NCBI GenBank assembly: GCA_016715105.1
Contig: JADKBO010000029.1
Coordinates: 1-64,000 of the forward strand
Length of the DNA stretch: 64,000 nt
Direction: 5' to 3'
DNA from: Saprospiraceae bacterium
GTDB taxonomy: Bacteria > Bacteroidota > Bacteroidia > Chitinophagales > Saprospiraceae
Positions 1 through 8,773 of the stretch are shown one piece after another. Positions within the stretch are counted from its first letter, which is position 1; every line of letters starts with the position of its first letter. Below the pieces are notes generated by a model, which was not told the DNA's origin, ran no database searches, and saw nothing but the letters and a program-made list of their open reading frames with translations. The position numbers were made by a program, and so were the translations under genes.

Positions 1-494
1 AATATCGATTATGTTGATAGTTTTCAAGCTGAGCTTATTGATGTCCAAAATAAAATCCATGCAATTGATGCCGCAAAGCGTTTTTCTCGAGTGGTCCAAA
101 ATGGGTGGGAAAGTTATTTGACCTCGTGAAATAAATTGTCTCGATTTTCGGCCTTAAAACCGCTGGAGATCACAAGGATAGAGTAAGTCAATTGGAAAAC
201 TTCAAATGGCAAGTTGGCGAACAATTGGGCTTATTTAAAGTGTATGGCATTAATGATCGTGAAGTCGTCATGGGCGAAGATGATAAACACTTGAATTTCA
301 GAGTATCGATGTTTTTGAATGAAAAACCAGGTGATCCCGCGAAAAAACAACTCACCATTTCAACGGTTGTCCAGTTTAATAATTGGTTTGGAAAACTCTA
401 TTTCTTACCTGTGAGGCCATTTCACAAAATAATTGTACCAGTAATGTTGAAGGGAATTATCAAACAATTAACTTTGAAAAATGGAAGAGGGTGA
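1..494 (+). pseudogene. DUF2867 domain protein, frameshifted, start outside or at the window edge
   Basis: Frame 1 is open from the window edge to a TGA at 127-129 and contains a DYVDSFQ segment and an NGWESYL segment. Frame 3 then continues after a TAA at 132-134 with IVSIFGLK and later GEDDKHLNFRVSMF and LYFLPVRPFHKIIVP, ending at 494. Joined, the two halves follow the order expected for DUF2867 (D-x-x-D-x-F, P/N-G-W, GLK, D-D-x-H-L, RPFH), so I read one gene broken by a frameshift near 120-135 rather than two genes. DUF2867 occurs alone or at the C-terminus of short-chain-dehydrogenase-like proteins; its biochemical role is not established. A TTG at 192 could start the second half but would leave a protein lacking half the domain. 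Whether the break is biological or an assembly indel cannot be decided here. Confidence 0.6.
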
Positions 495-554
495 TTCGAA
501 ATCCTATTTACCAATCAAAAATATTTGATTATTTTTGTAAATCAACATTCCCCT

Positions 555-1230
555 GTGTCAAAATTTAGGAATAAATATCGAATAGAATCTGTTAGAAGAC
601 CCAATTGGGATTATGCTTCGAATTCGTTGTATTTTTTAACCATTATAACCCAATACCGGGTTTGTTACCTAGGGGAAATTGAAAATGACGAAATGCAATT
701 GTCGGATTTTGGCAAAATTGTCGAAAATGAATGGTTGAAATCATTCAAAATCAGGAATGAATTGGCATTGCATGAATATATATTGATGCCAAATCATATT
801 CATGCAATTGTGGAAATTAAAAACGAAAAATGCGATATCCAAAAATCGCCAGAAATGATGGATGGGGGTGTAGAGACGCACGGCCGTGCGTCTCTACACC
901 CCCATCCGCCAATGCCTTTCATTGGTCATTCGCCATCCAATTGGTTACCAGACGATTATTTTGATTTTCCATCCATAAAACGAAATCCACCAATTCGTTT
1001 GCCAAAATCCATTTCATCATTTATTGCGGATTTAAATCTGCCGTAAATTCCAAAATTGATGATTTTATTGACAAACAAAATTTGATATTCGTAAATTCAA
1101 TAGGACGAACCATTTTTTTCAACCGAATTACCACGACCACATCATCAGGGACGATTTTGAATATTACAACATTCAAAATTACATCAAAAACAATCCAAGC
1201 AACTGGGGAAAAGACATTTTGAAAGGGTAA
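555..1230 (+). pseudogene. RAYT-type (Y1/IS200-like) transposase, copy A, frameshifted
   Basis: The product begins SKFRNKYRIESVRRPNWDY and carries the Y1-transposase HUH motif as MPNHIHAIVE, the hallmark of REP-associated tyrosine transposases, which act on single-stranded hairpin DNA. It is nearly identical to the intact copy at 11964-12647. The start codon is GTG where the intact copy has ATG. One G is missing in the run at about 1027 (GCGG versus GCGGG), which ends the product early at 1046, and a second G is missing near 1086. The homologous sequence continues to a TAA at 1230 after the conserved NNPSNW region. The two single-base losses make this a recent pseudogene or an assembly artefact. 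A perfect palindrome lies inside the gene at 861-906. Confidence 0.8.
861..906. repeat. 46-bp perfect palindrome inside RAYT copy A
   Basis: Two 23-bp arms are exact reverse complements, centred on CGGCCG, with core GTAGAGACGCACGG on the left. It lies in frame in the transposase gene and is translated as roughly GGVETHGRASLHPHP. Being palindromic, it reads nearly the same peptide on both strands. The shape is that of a REP-like hairpin, the substrate type of RAYT enzymes. A related palindrome sits at the same place in the intact copy (12277-12320) with a paired base change in both arms. Confidence 0.85.
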
Positions 1231-1361
1231 CGTTTTTTTATTAAACCCATTTTTTAAAAAAAGCATTTCTACCTAATTAATAGCTTATGATCAAAAATTT
1301 CGTCAGCATTGAATTTTAAAATTCTACTTTTGAAAACATCATTCATTTAAAAAAACAGACC

Positions 1362-3140
1362 GTGCAGCTTTTAGAACTATATAAAAAAATGTTGCCCTAC
1401 ATTCTGCCCTATAAAAGAATGGTCGTTGCAACCTTGGCTCTTACTTTTGTAGGTTCATTTGCAGCTCAGGTCAATGCCTTAATTCTAAAATATACCGTAG
1501 ACTCGATCAGCGTTTTGATGGTGGCAAGAGAACCTTTGTCAAAAGGATTTTATCTACTTGGTACCATCACCATTATTTTGCTCTCTAAAGAATTGATCAA
1601 TTCTGTGGTCCAATTCGGTCAGAAGTTTTATGGAGAAAAGCTCAGAATTTTTATAACACGCGATATTTCCCAGTCCATAGTTGAAAGAATTCTCACCTAC
1701 CGCATGGAGTTTTATACTTCAAAGGAAAATGAAAGTGGTAAACTTCAGACCCGTATAGACTTGGGAATCAGTAGTTTGACAAGACTGGTACAGAATTTTT
1801 TCATCGATATATTACCTTTATTTGCCAATGCCATCATGGCTTTGATTTTGATGTTTTATGCCAATTTTTATGTCGGCATGGTCAGTCTTACAATCATCCC
1901 CATCTATTTTTATATCAGCCAATTGCAAGCCGATAAGCTCAGTGGTTTTAGAAGACGGATGCGCAACTACAGAGAAACTAAAAACAATGGCATCATTACA
2001 TTGATTGAATCGATTACTGTGATCAAATCATTTGTGCGTGAAAAATTGGAGGCCAAAAGACACCAAGATATCCAATTCGAAATGACGGAAAATCAATTAG
2101 TCACTCGAAAAACCAGTTTCATATTTGAAAGCATCAAAAGTTTTGTGGAACAAATCGGAGTGGTGATCATCATTATTTTGACAGCCTATTTTGTTTTGAA
2201 TGGATCTATGACTATCGGGGCCATCATGTTTCACATCATGCTTTTCAACAATGTTTCTGCACCGATAAGGCAATTGCACAGGATTTATGATGAGGTGAAT
2301 GATGCACTCATATATTCAGAGGGATTTTTTGACATCATTGAATCTGATCACCAAAAGGAATCCAGTGGCACATATAAACCTGACAAAATCAAAGGTTTCA
2401 TTGAGGTGAGGAATGTGGACTTTACGTATCCTAATGGTACAAATGCCTTATATGATGTGAGTTTTTCAATTAAACCGAATGAGACCTCAGCGCTAGTCGG
2501 TTTAAGTGGTGCTGGAAAAAGTACGATCATCAATTTGTTGGATAAGTTTTACCAACCGACGAAGGGAAGTATTTTCTTAGACGGCATTGATCTGAATTTG
2601 TATGACACCAATTTTATCAGGAATAACATTGGTTTGGTATTGCAAAAAAATCACATTTTCAAGGGCACCATCAAAGAAAATATCATGTATGGCAAACCCG
2701 ACGCAACTGAGCAGGAAATTACAGAGGCTGCCACTAAAGCATACATCCATGAACAAATATCTGCACTTCCTCAGGGATACGAATCAGATGCAAATTTGCT
2801 TTCAGGTGGACAACAACAGCGAATTGCCATTGCCAGATTATTTTTAAAGAATCCGCCAATCATTTTTTTGGATGAGCCAACAGCCAGCCTTGATGCCATA
2901 GCCACCGAACAAATAAAAAAGTCATTGGATGCAATAAAAGAGGGCAGAACCGTAATCATCATTTCTCACAGCATTTCTCAAATCATTGACGCAAAAAACA
3001 TTGTCGTTTTGGAAAAAGGAAGATGTGTAGAAATAGGAGATCATGAATCTTTATACGATTTGAAAGGCACCTATTTTCAGATATTTACTGCCATGACCAA
3101 TAGTTTGAATATTGATAAAATTAATCAAACCATGGCTTAA
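1362..3140 (+). CDS. ABC transporter, fused permease and ATPase (type I exporter half-transporter)
   Basis: The 592-residue protein has an N-terminal six-helix ABC exporter membrane domain (about residues 1-330) followed by an ATPase domain (about 345-580). Walker A is GLSGAGKST near residue 379, the signature is LSGGQQQR near 479, Walker B is IIFLDEP near 500 and the switch histidine is in ISHS. The arrangement is that of MsbA/MdlB-like homodimeric or heterodimeric exporters in the inner membrane; the substrate (lipid, peptide or drug) cannot be told from sequence. The frame opens at a GTG at 1362, and an in-frame ATG at 1389 is an alternative start. It stands alone on the plus strand and converges with the next gene. 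Base composition and frame are intact, unlike its neighbours. Confidence 0.9.
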   Translation: MQLLELYKKMLPYILPYKRMVVATLALTFVGSFAAQVNALILKYTVDSISVLMVAREPLSKGFYLLGTITIILLSKELINSVVQFGQKFYGEKLRIFITRDISQSIVERILTYRMEFYTSKENESGKLQTRIDLGISSLTRLVQNFFIDILPLFANAIMALILMFYANFYVGMVSLTIIPIYFYISQLQADKLSGFRRRMRNYRETKNNGIITLIESITVIKSFVREKLEAKRHQDIQFEMTENQLVTRKTSFIFESIKSFVEQIGVVIIIILTAYFVLNGSMTIGAIMFHIMLFNNVSAPIRQLHRIYDEVNDALIYSEGFFDIIESDHQKESSGTYKPDKIKGFIEVRNVDFTYPNGTNALYDVSFSIKPNETSALVGLSGAGKSTIINLLDKFYQPTKGSIFLDGIDLNLYDTNFIRNNIGLVLQKNHIFKGTIKENIMYGKPDATEQEITEAATKAYIHEQISALPQGYESDANLLSGGQQQRIAIARLFLKNPPIIFLDEPTASLDAIATEQIKKSLDAIKEGRTVIIISHSISQIIDAKNIVVLEKGRCVEIGDHESLYDLKGTYFQIFTAMTNSLNIDKINQTMA

Positions 3141-3151
3141 ATACCTTGCCT

Positions 3152-3592
3152 TTAAAGACGTTTGATTTGCTTTTTTTCAAGATTTAATTCTATGAATTCC
3201 ACCCATTCATCTTTATCGTTTTTACTGTACCATTTACCCACAATACTTGTATTCTCTGTATCGATGCTTCCATGAAATTTTAAGCCATCTCCGCTTATTT
3301 CAAAAATACCATTGGATATTTTACTGCTCATCGTACCATCCTCGCCATTTGAATTAAAGTAATGCATCGTTGCCAATTCATTTTTTTCATCCATCTTAAT
3401 GATTTCAAAAGTTTCACTTTTTTCTTTGCCCATTTTCACGTCAGCCTTATGCAGTATGTATTGACCATTGAGCATCCATTCATAACTATCGACTCCGACT
3501 AGGTTTAAATTTTCGTGTTCTGTTTTGATAATTCCAGTGGTTTTCCATAAACCGATTAACCTTGCAAAATTGCTTTTTTGAGTATTTTCCAT
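3152..3592 (-). CDS. Small DUF1579-like protein
   Basis: A 146-residue soluble protein without signal peptide. It starts MENTQKSNFARLIGLWKTTG and has the pattern of a small beta-rich domain: a G-x-W-x-x-x-G entry, YEWMLNGQYILH, FEIIKMDE and HYFNSNGEDG, ending with a W-Y-S-x-N-D segment. This resembles DUF1579 and related lipocalin-like proteins, often fused or linked to small regulatory enzymes, but I assign it only by pattern. It converges on the ABC exporter gene with an 11-bp gap. An ATG start with a purine-rich leader on the minus strand suits 3592. Function unknown. Confidence 0.55.
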   Translation of the reverse strand: MENTQKSNFARLIGLWKTTGIIKTEHENLNLVGVDSYEWMLNGQYILHKADVKMGKEKSETFEIIKMDEKNELATMHYFNSNGEDGTMSSKISNGIFEISGDGLKFHGSIDTENTSIVGKWYSKNDKDEWVEFIELNLEKKQIKRL

Positions 3593-3708
3593 TTTTTAAT
3601 GCTAATGATTTGGATTAAACGTGATGGGATATGGAATTTGTTTGGTCAGGGTTTGAATATAAAATACAGTTCACTTTAATAAAAAATAACTTTTGCATCA
3701 ATATTATT

Positions 3709-4444
3709 TTAAAGAACTGTATGGTTCTTTTTGGTCAACAGTCCAATATTTATCGTGTTTTTTTGTACAAAGGATAGATTCATTAGATCGTAAAGATCAT
3801 TTATTTTAAATTTATTGTTTGGATATAGACTCTTTTCTTTGAAATAAGTATCCCAACCAAGTAGCAATAGTTTAAAAATTTCCCAGTCAATACTCTTTGG
3901 ATCGATTACTTCATCTGTGTTCAATCGGGTTTGAAATATATCCAAGAACATTTCAATAATTTCTGTTAAATTATTTTTTTCTGAATTGCTTTTTATGGTA
4001 TTTTTTCTTTACACCTTTACTAATATCATGGATTTTAGAATTGAGTTGTTTCACAAGTTTTTCACTTGGCTCATTCCAATACACTATGTCTTTTTTTAAT
4101 TTCGCAATTTTGACTTCGTCTTTCATCAATTCTTCTAAGTCAATAGAAAGGTAAATCTGCAATGAATCCATCATATCTTTATAAGCCTTCCGATTAGGGA
4201 TAAAAGTATCAGAGATTTGCATTAGAACAAATTCAATTGGGTCATAATCAATATATTGAGTTGCATATTTATTGATTGCTTTGATAGCATTTTTAAAAGA
4301 TGTTGGATCAGTCAACATTGTCTCAGTAGTGCATAATTCTTCAACGTTAACTCCTGTTACGACTAATTCATCACCTCCAAAATCAGATTCTGACAGTTGC
4401 CCATCTCCTAATCTGTACCAAATGTTTGTATCACAAATTATCAT
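3709..4444 (-). pseudogene. PIN-domain-like protein, split by a frameshift in an A7 run
   Basis: The N-terminal part (3971-4444) begins MIICDTNIWYRLGDG, with the Asp of a PIN ribonuclease fold (D-T-N-x-W). It ends at a TAA directly after a run of seven A on the minus strand (about 3973-3979). Adding one A restores a frame that continues NNLTEIIEMFLDIF into the next segment (3709-3951). That segment carries KINDLYDLMNLSFV, matching the late PIN acidic motif (N-D-x-x-D). Together about 245 residues would form one PIN-like RNase of the kind found as VapC-like toxins or stand-alone nucleases. No VapB-like antitoxin gene is visible beside it. Read as a broken gene or a homopolymer sequencing error. 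Confidence 0.55.
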
Positions 4445-4621
4445 AGAATTGTCTTATTAATTTTAAGTTTCCTTTTACGAGTTCTGAGACATTTGAGCAT
4501 CGAATTTCTGAATTTACAACCGTTCAAAAATGCAAAAAATATTCAAATTTATTTTAAGGTCCTAGTTATCAGAAAATCTAGCCAAAGAAAATGTGAATTG
4601 ATCAAGCAGTTTTACCAGCTT

Positions 4622-4891
4622 TTACGCTGGATCTGGTTTATAAAGTTTAACATAATGTGCCATTAGTCGTTTACTATCTGTTGGGAAGGTTATATTCATA
4701 ACATCTCTTTGATCAATATCACTAAAAACTCCAACCCCAAACTTGGGATGAACCACAGTGGAACCGTTTTTTAATTCTCGCAACTCTTCAAGAGTAAACC
4801 GTTCTAAAAAATCTCTATGTTTTCTATATGTGATTATGACGAGGAATTTCCCAATTTTTTCTCTAAATATTTTCCTATATTCATCTTCCTA
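4622..4891 (-). pseudogene. Fragment ending in an UvrD/PcrA-like tudor segment
   Basis: An open stretch without a clear start codon (a TAG lies just upstream near 4892) encodes about 88 residues. The C-terminal half, ELKNGSTVVHPKFGVGVF followed by a charged beta segment, resembles the tudor-like RNA-polymerase-binding tail of UvrD/PcrA helicases or a CarD-like fold (G-x-x-V-x-H-x-x-F-G-x-G). No helicase motifs are present upstream, so this looks like a 3' remnant. It lies in the decayed 3.7-9.3 kb region between a broken PIN gene and a broken TIR-like gene. Assignment is by motif resemblance only. Confidence 0.35.
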
Positions 4892-4900
4892 TCCTTGAAT

Positions 4901-5480
4901 TTAATTCCTTATGGAATTTAAAATAAGTTCAGTATCTAAACTAATTTTAGTGTTTTCATTCAATTCTGCAGCCTCGATCGACAAAAGTTTTACAAGGGAA
5001 TTTACCTCTTTACTTCTATTATCATAAGTATTTTTTATTAAGTCCGCCAATATTTCAACCTGCTCTTCAACCTTATCAATTCGCAATTCCGAATCATATT
5101 CTAAATCTCTAATACCCTGAATATCAAAGATTCTTGAAGTAATATCATCTTTAATTAAAGTAACTGGCTTATCGAAGGGACTGTCTGATTCCTAATTCGT
5201 ACAAAACATTTGGGTTTTGAGAACTTAAATCGCAAAGGGCCATATCTGAATCAATTATTTTTCTTATAATATCTAGAACAATATGGTTTGTTGTCTTGAT
5301 ATCATCAGCTCTTAGTGGGTCAAATCCTGCCTTTATTACTGCAGGTTTTATTAGGTGAGTGTACTCTTTTAAAATGACCAAATCTTTATAGCCCTCCTTG
5401 TTTCCAATTGGCATTATAATGAAGCATTGTTTTTTGCACGTTATTAATTTTATAGATTCTAACTCAATTATTACTGCCAA
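4901..5480 (-). pseudogene. TIR-like / nucleoside deoxyribosyltransferase-like protein, frameshifted
   Basis: The N-terminal part (5169-5480) carries KKQCFIIMPIGNKEGYKD, then IKPAVIKAGFDPLRADD and SSQNPNVLYELGIRQS. This is the motif series of the deoxyribosyltransferase/TIR-like family (C-F-x-I-M-P-x-G, P-N-V-x-Y-E-L-G), often found as an effector or regulator domain in bacterial defence loci. A one-base shift near 5172 ends this frame, and the other frame continues DKPVTLIKDD, IFDIQGIRDLEY and on to 4901. The joined protein would be about 192 residues with a helical C-terminus. The conserved YELG motif is intact. The start at 5480 is uncertain, since the domain proper begins near KKQCF. Its position next to a PIN fragment suggests a decayed defence or toxin cluster, which is inference. 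Confidence 0.6.
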
Positions 5481-5515
5481 TCTTAACTATACTCATTTCT
5501 ACATTAAAGTGGTTA

Positions 5516-5725
5516 TCAAGTAATAATTTGCCTAAAACCTATTAAATAACTATCCTCAAGATTTACTAATTTGGGATAATAGTTATTTTTGATCAGAAGA
5601 CGAAGGCTTGATAAGTATGGCCTCACAAATATAAGTAATACCACCCATACTTGCCATGATTCAGTAAAATATATATTGTAGGCTTCTTTAGGGGCAAAAT
5701 TAACACAGTAATAATAGCTTTTCAT
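5516..5725 (-). CDS. Unrecognised short reading frame
   Basis: A 69-codon frame beginning MKSYYYCVNF with one hydrophobic stretch (WVVLLIFV). No family is recognised. It lies just upstream, same strand, of the broken TIR-like gene, with a gap of about 35 bp. Given the decayed surroundings it may be a fragment or not a gene at all. Confidence 0.2.
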   Translation of the reverse strand: MKSYYYCVNFAPKEAYNIYFTESWQVWVVLLIFVRPYLSSLRLLIKNNYYPKLVNLEDSYLIGFRQIIT

Positions 5726-5839
5726 TCAACCACAACAATCTTCGTCCGCAAAATCTAAAAATTTTCGTTCTGAGCATGCATTTACTTGGTTCTATTTCAA
5801 CTTACCCATAATTACCTAATATTGATCTCATTTCTATTT

Positions 5840-6133
5840 TTACGTAAACCCTATATAATACCAATGTTTATCAACTTTCACCACACTTCTTACCTCCAAT
5901 CCATTTATTCTTTTGTCATAGATGCTATCAATATCTATTTCATCCTTGCAATAAAGCAAACCATAGCCATTGTCCATAAATCTACTCATTACGAACAAAT
6001 ATTTACCTTCTGATCTATCCAATGAAACCTCAACACAATCAAGCATTTTAAAATAATTACATATTGGCTCCTTGATCGATTCCTCTTCAGAAGAATCCAG
6101 TGATGGCCTGGAATTTATTTCATTGTTGAAACA
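5840..6133 (-). pseudogene. 3' part of a gene cut by the insertion sequence
   Basis: The minus-strand frame is open from the insertion-sequence border at 6133 to a stop at 5840. It encodes a soluble segment including SCFNNEINSRPSL, EEESIKEP, SEGKYLFVMSRFMDNGYG and HWYYIGFT. An internal ATG at 6046 exists but would remove a third of it. If the insertion sequence and one copy of its AGAGA duplication are removed, the frame stays open into the DNA right of the element. There it could join the membrane-protein gene at 7487-7801 by one extra A in an AAAA run near 7494. I therefore read it as the C-terminal soluble part of a membrane-anchored protein of unknown function. Confidence 0.45.
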
Positions 6134-6138
6134 AGAGA

Positions 6139-7451
6139 CAATGGTTCGGAAGTAATTTAAGCCGCAATTTTGCCAAAATCCAATATTTCATTGATAGACG
6201 ATTTATTTTTGCAAGTTAGGTCAATTCGAACTTTAAAAAATAAAATTGAGCAATAAATGGTTTGATAATTCGGTCTTTACATCCCATATTGAAATTGGAA
6301 TTGATCTATTTTATCGATTCCTTTTCTTACTATACCCTTACCTATGTTTACAGCTGTCAAAGTAGCATTGAAATGAAATGTAATTTTTCTCGTCAGCTTG
6401 GCAATTTGTTAGACCTGTAAATTGTTTAGCATCTCTGAAATTGAATTCCTTTGAAATCTTGCTTGTAGCATCTAACCACTTGCATCGCATCCCTTTCAAG
6501 ATTTGTTGAAAAATACATTGACATATTTGTCACATTCCCAAGACTGTTTAAATATTCCACACAAACCAGCAAGATGTTCCTTTTAGATTCACCGAATTAA
6601 CAATCAAACCAAACACGAATCTCTCCTCATCCTCATACATTTGTTTAACCCTCCTTTTATCAATTTTTTAGTATTCACTTTGCCAGCAAATTTCTTTTTC
6701 CCTCTTCCTGATTTTGAGATCCATTATAAAGATATCTAAGGTTAGCGTCCACTGTAGCCTTGATATAAATTCCATTCCTTGACTAACTACAGAATGTGTA
6801 TATTCAACTTACTTACTAGTACGCATCCGCTACCAATACAGGGGATAGCTTTTAAATCCTTTGCCAATTCTTAAAATTGTTCAATATATTGGCCCATCAT
6901 CGTTTTATCATTATTCTTTTTGTTGTGTTTTTATTGAGCTGCATACAGATGATAAGCTGTATTTTGCTTTACATCAATTACGCTATAACAGCCTATCTCT
7001 AACCTTTTTCATATCTGCTGCTGCATCCGGAATAAAAATAACAAGCCCAGGTGTACACTTTCCTGATTTACTGATGAAACTTTTGGGTCAAACCCAATTA
7101 TAAGTTCGTCACTGCATTGATCACTAACAAACTTCGAGTTGAAATCCAGCCAATCAAACTCCTTCGAAAAGTTACTTCTGTAACTACGCTCTGAGTAAGA
7201 ACCATGTCGTTCTAACTGAAGAAAATTGATCTTACCCTTAATGCTTAGAATTAATAGTAAGATATGAGAAATAAATCTACTTTGAATTACACCAATACCA
7301 GACATTTTTAATAAAATTGCATCTATGAGGCAATTGGCTTTGATGAATGCGTAGAATAATCATGTGCTAGATGATTGTTCAGATTGGCTCTGCTAATTAA
7401 CGCATTCATCTTTTATCTTATTTCTTTCATCTTTTTTCTTCCGAAGTATTG
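6139..7451 (-). mobile_element. Insertion sequence, 1313 bp, with readable ends and 5-bp target duplication
   Basis: The left end reads CAATGGTTCGGAAG (6139-6152). The right end, read inward on the other strand, is CAATACTTCGGAAG (7438-7451), so 12 of 14 bases match. The element is flanked on both sides by AGAGA (6134-6138 and 7452-7456), a 5-bp target-site duplication. A decayed DDE transposase fills it, ending 5 bp inside the left inverted repeat. Removing the element and one AGAGA keeps a minus-strand reading frame open across the junction, which supports the borders. A hairpin-forming leader (7342-7410) lies between the right end and the transposase. Confidence 0.75.
6157..7305 (-). pseudogene. 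DDE transposase of the insertion sequence, decayed
   Basis: The first 98 codons (7009-7305) are recognisable as a Bacteroidota DDE transposase: INFLQLERHGSYSERSYR, EFDWLDFN and CSDELIIGFDP (first catalytic Asp region). A one-base shift then breaks the frame. Further parts appear in other frames: DANLRYLYNG near 6740, then KVNTKK, YEDEERFVFGLIVNSV and EFNFRDAKQFTGLTNC (the Y-x-x-R/E-F-x-x-R-D region), and SINEILDFGKIAA at the end. The terminal GKIAA followed by TAA at 6157-6159 matches the usual C-terminus of this transposase group. Multiple frameshifts and stops make it inactive. The ATG at 7305 is the first good start. Confidence 0.75.
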
Positions 7452-7486
7452 AGAGATGTAATCCAAATTTTTGTTTGCTATTTTGT

Positions 7487-7801
7487 CTATCTCGCTTGCA
7501 AACTTTTAAATATTCTGCCTTTTTCCTTTTCAACATATCTATATAGAGAATATTTCCAAAGTCCGGTTTGGGATAGTCCGTCTAATAAAAACCAGATGAA
7601 CATAAAGAAACTCAATGTTTTAATCCACCATTTTGCCTTGAAAAATAGTAAGAGAATAATCATTATCAATGCAATAGCCATTTCTGTTGGAATGATCCAA
7701 AACTCAGTTCTTGTTCGAATTTCAAATTCAAAGGCATAGAGCAATAAGTAAATAAGCAAGAGTAGCGCAAAAACGCTAAAAAGGGCTTTATTCCTTGTCA
7801 T
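7487..7801 (-). CDS. Small membrane protein, possibly truncated
   Basis: A 104-residue protein with three or four predicted membrane helices: residues about 8-23 (LFSVFALLLLIYLLLY), 36-53 (WIIPTEMAIALIMIIL) and 60-76. It has a charged C-terminal tail, YRYVEKEKGRIFKSL. No family is recognised. The stop follows an AAAA run, and one extra A would carry the frame into the sequence interrupted by the insertion sequence 36 bp downstream. The native product may therefore have been longer, with a soluble C-terminal domain now at 5840-6133. As it stands the frame is intact. Confidence 0.45.
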   Translation of the reverse strand: MTRNKALFSVFALLLLIYLLLYAFEFEIRTRTEFWIIPTEMAIALIMIILLLFFKAKWWIKTLSFFMFIWFLLDGLSQTGLWKYSLYRYVEKEKGRIFKSLQAR

Positions 7802-7880
7802 AAATTGGTTATGTGGTTTTCTCCATTAAGTACATTCATTTCAAAAAAGAAGGTTAGCTTAGTACTTATGAATATCCAGT

Positions 7881-8487
7881 TTATAAAATTCTAAACTTAA
7901 AACCTGCCATGCAAGTATGCAAATAACTAAACCTATTTCCCATAAAATCAAAAAAATTGGGGTTATAGTCAATTCCTAAATATACTTTTTCATTTAATAG
8001 AAAATAAGATGATAAATTTATTCCTATGCCTAGTTGCTGTTCATAAATACCCCCCCTCATACAAATTAGTTGATTCATTATAAATCCCTGAGTTATTAAA
8101 ATTATAATAGTTTATACTTGGGCCAATTCCCCAATCTGAATCTACTTTTATCTTTTTGATATATTCTCCCCTTACTGAAAAATTTACTGAAGATAAATGC
8201 TCCCAATTGTCGCAATCATCAAAACATTCTCCAAAAGGACCATTTAACGATATGACGGAGGAAAAATAATAAGATTTTCCCTTTTTGGTGGTTTTGAGTA
8301 AACCCCCACCTAAAGTTATGACACCAAACTTATTTCTCTTATTATCTATTGATTGATAATACATTGATTTCACAATACCCATATCAAAGTAAAACCAATA
8401 ATTACTCTTATTGGATTCTATTGATTGTGATTTTAAATCAATTTGAAAGAACAATAAAAAAAATATTAAAAGTTGTAATGTTCTCAT
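7881..8487 (-). pseudogene. Outer-membrane beta-barrel-like protein, frame broken at a G7 tract
   Basis: The N-terminal part (8041-8487) starts with a signal peptide (MRTLQLLIFFLLFF, then Q-S). It continues with alternating aromatic strands such as YWFYFDMGIV, YYFSSVISLNG and WGIGPSINYYNF. At a run of seven G on the minus strand (about 8050-8056) the frame ends as GGYL. With six G the frame would read GGIYEQQLGIGINLSSYF and continue to the stop at 7881, ending in AGFKFRIL, the aromatic-rich end typical of a barrel. The joined protein is about 200 residues, the size of a small Bacteroidota outer-membrane barrel. The G tract is either a mutation, an assembly error or a phase-variable switch. 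Confidence 0.6.
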
Positions 8488-8773
8488 ATTTATAATATCA
8501 AAGTGATCATCGATACAAAATTAAAGAGATTCTTTCCTCCCTCACGAAAATTTATCCAAATTCTTACACGGAAAATTAAACGTTGAAAATACAATTATTC
8601 GATAATTTTGCTTTTTAAATTGACTATTAAAAACCAATGAACATTTAAATTGCAATATGGAAAGCATACCAACACTTTATGAATGGGCGGGTGACATGCA
8701 AACATATCTTCCAAAATGAATTTGATATAGGCTAATGAAAAATATGCATATATTTGTAATCTAATATTTACCC

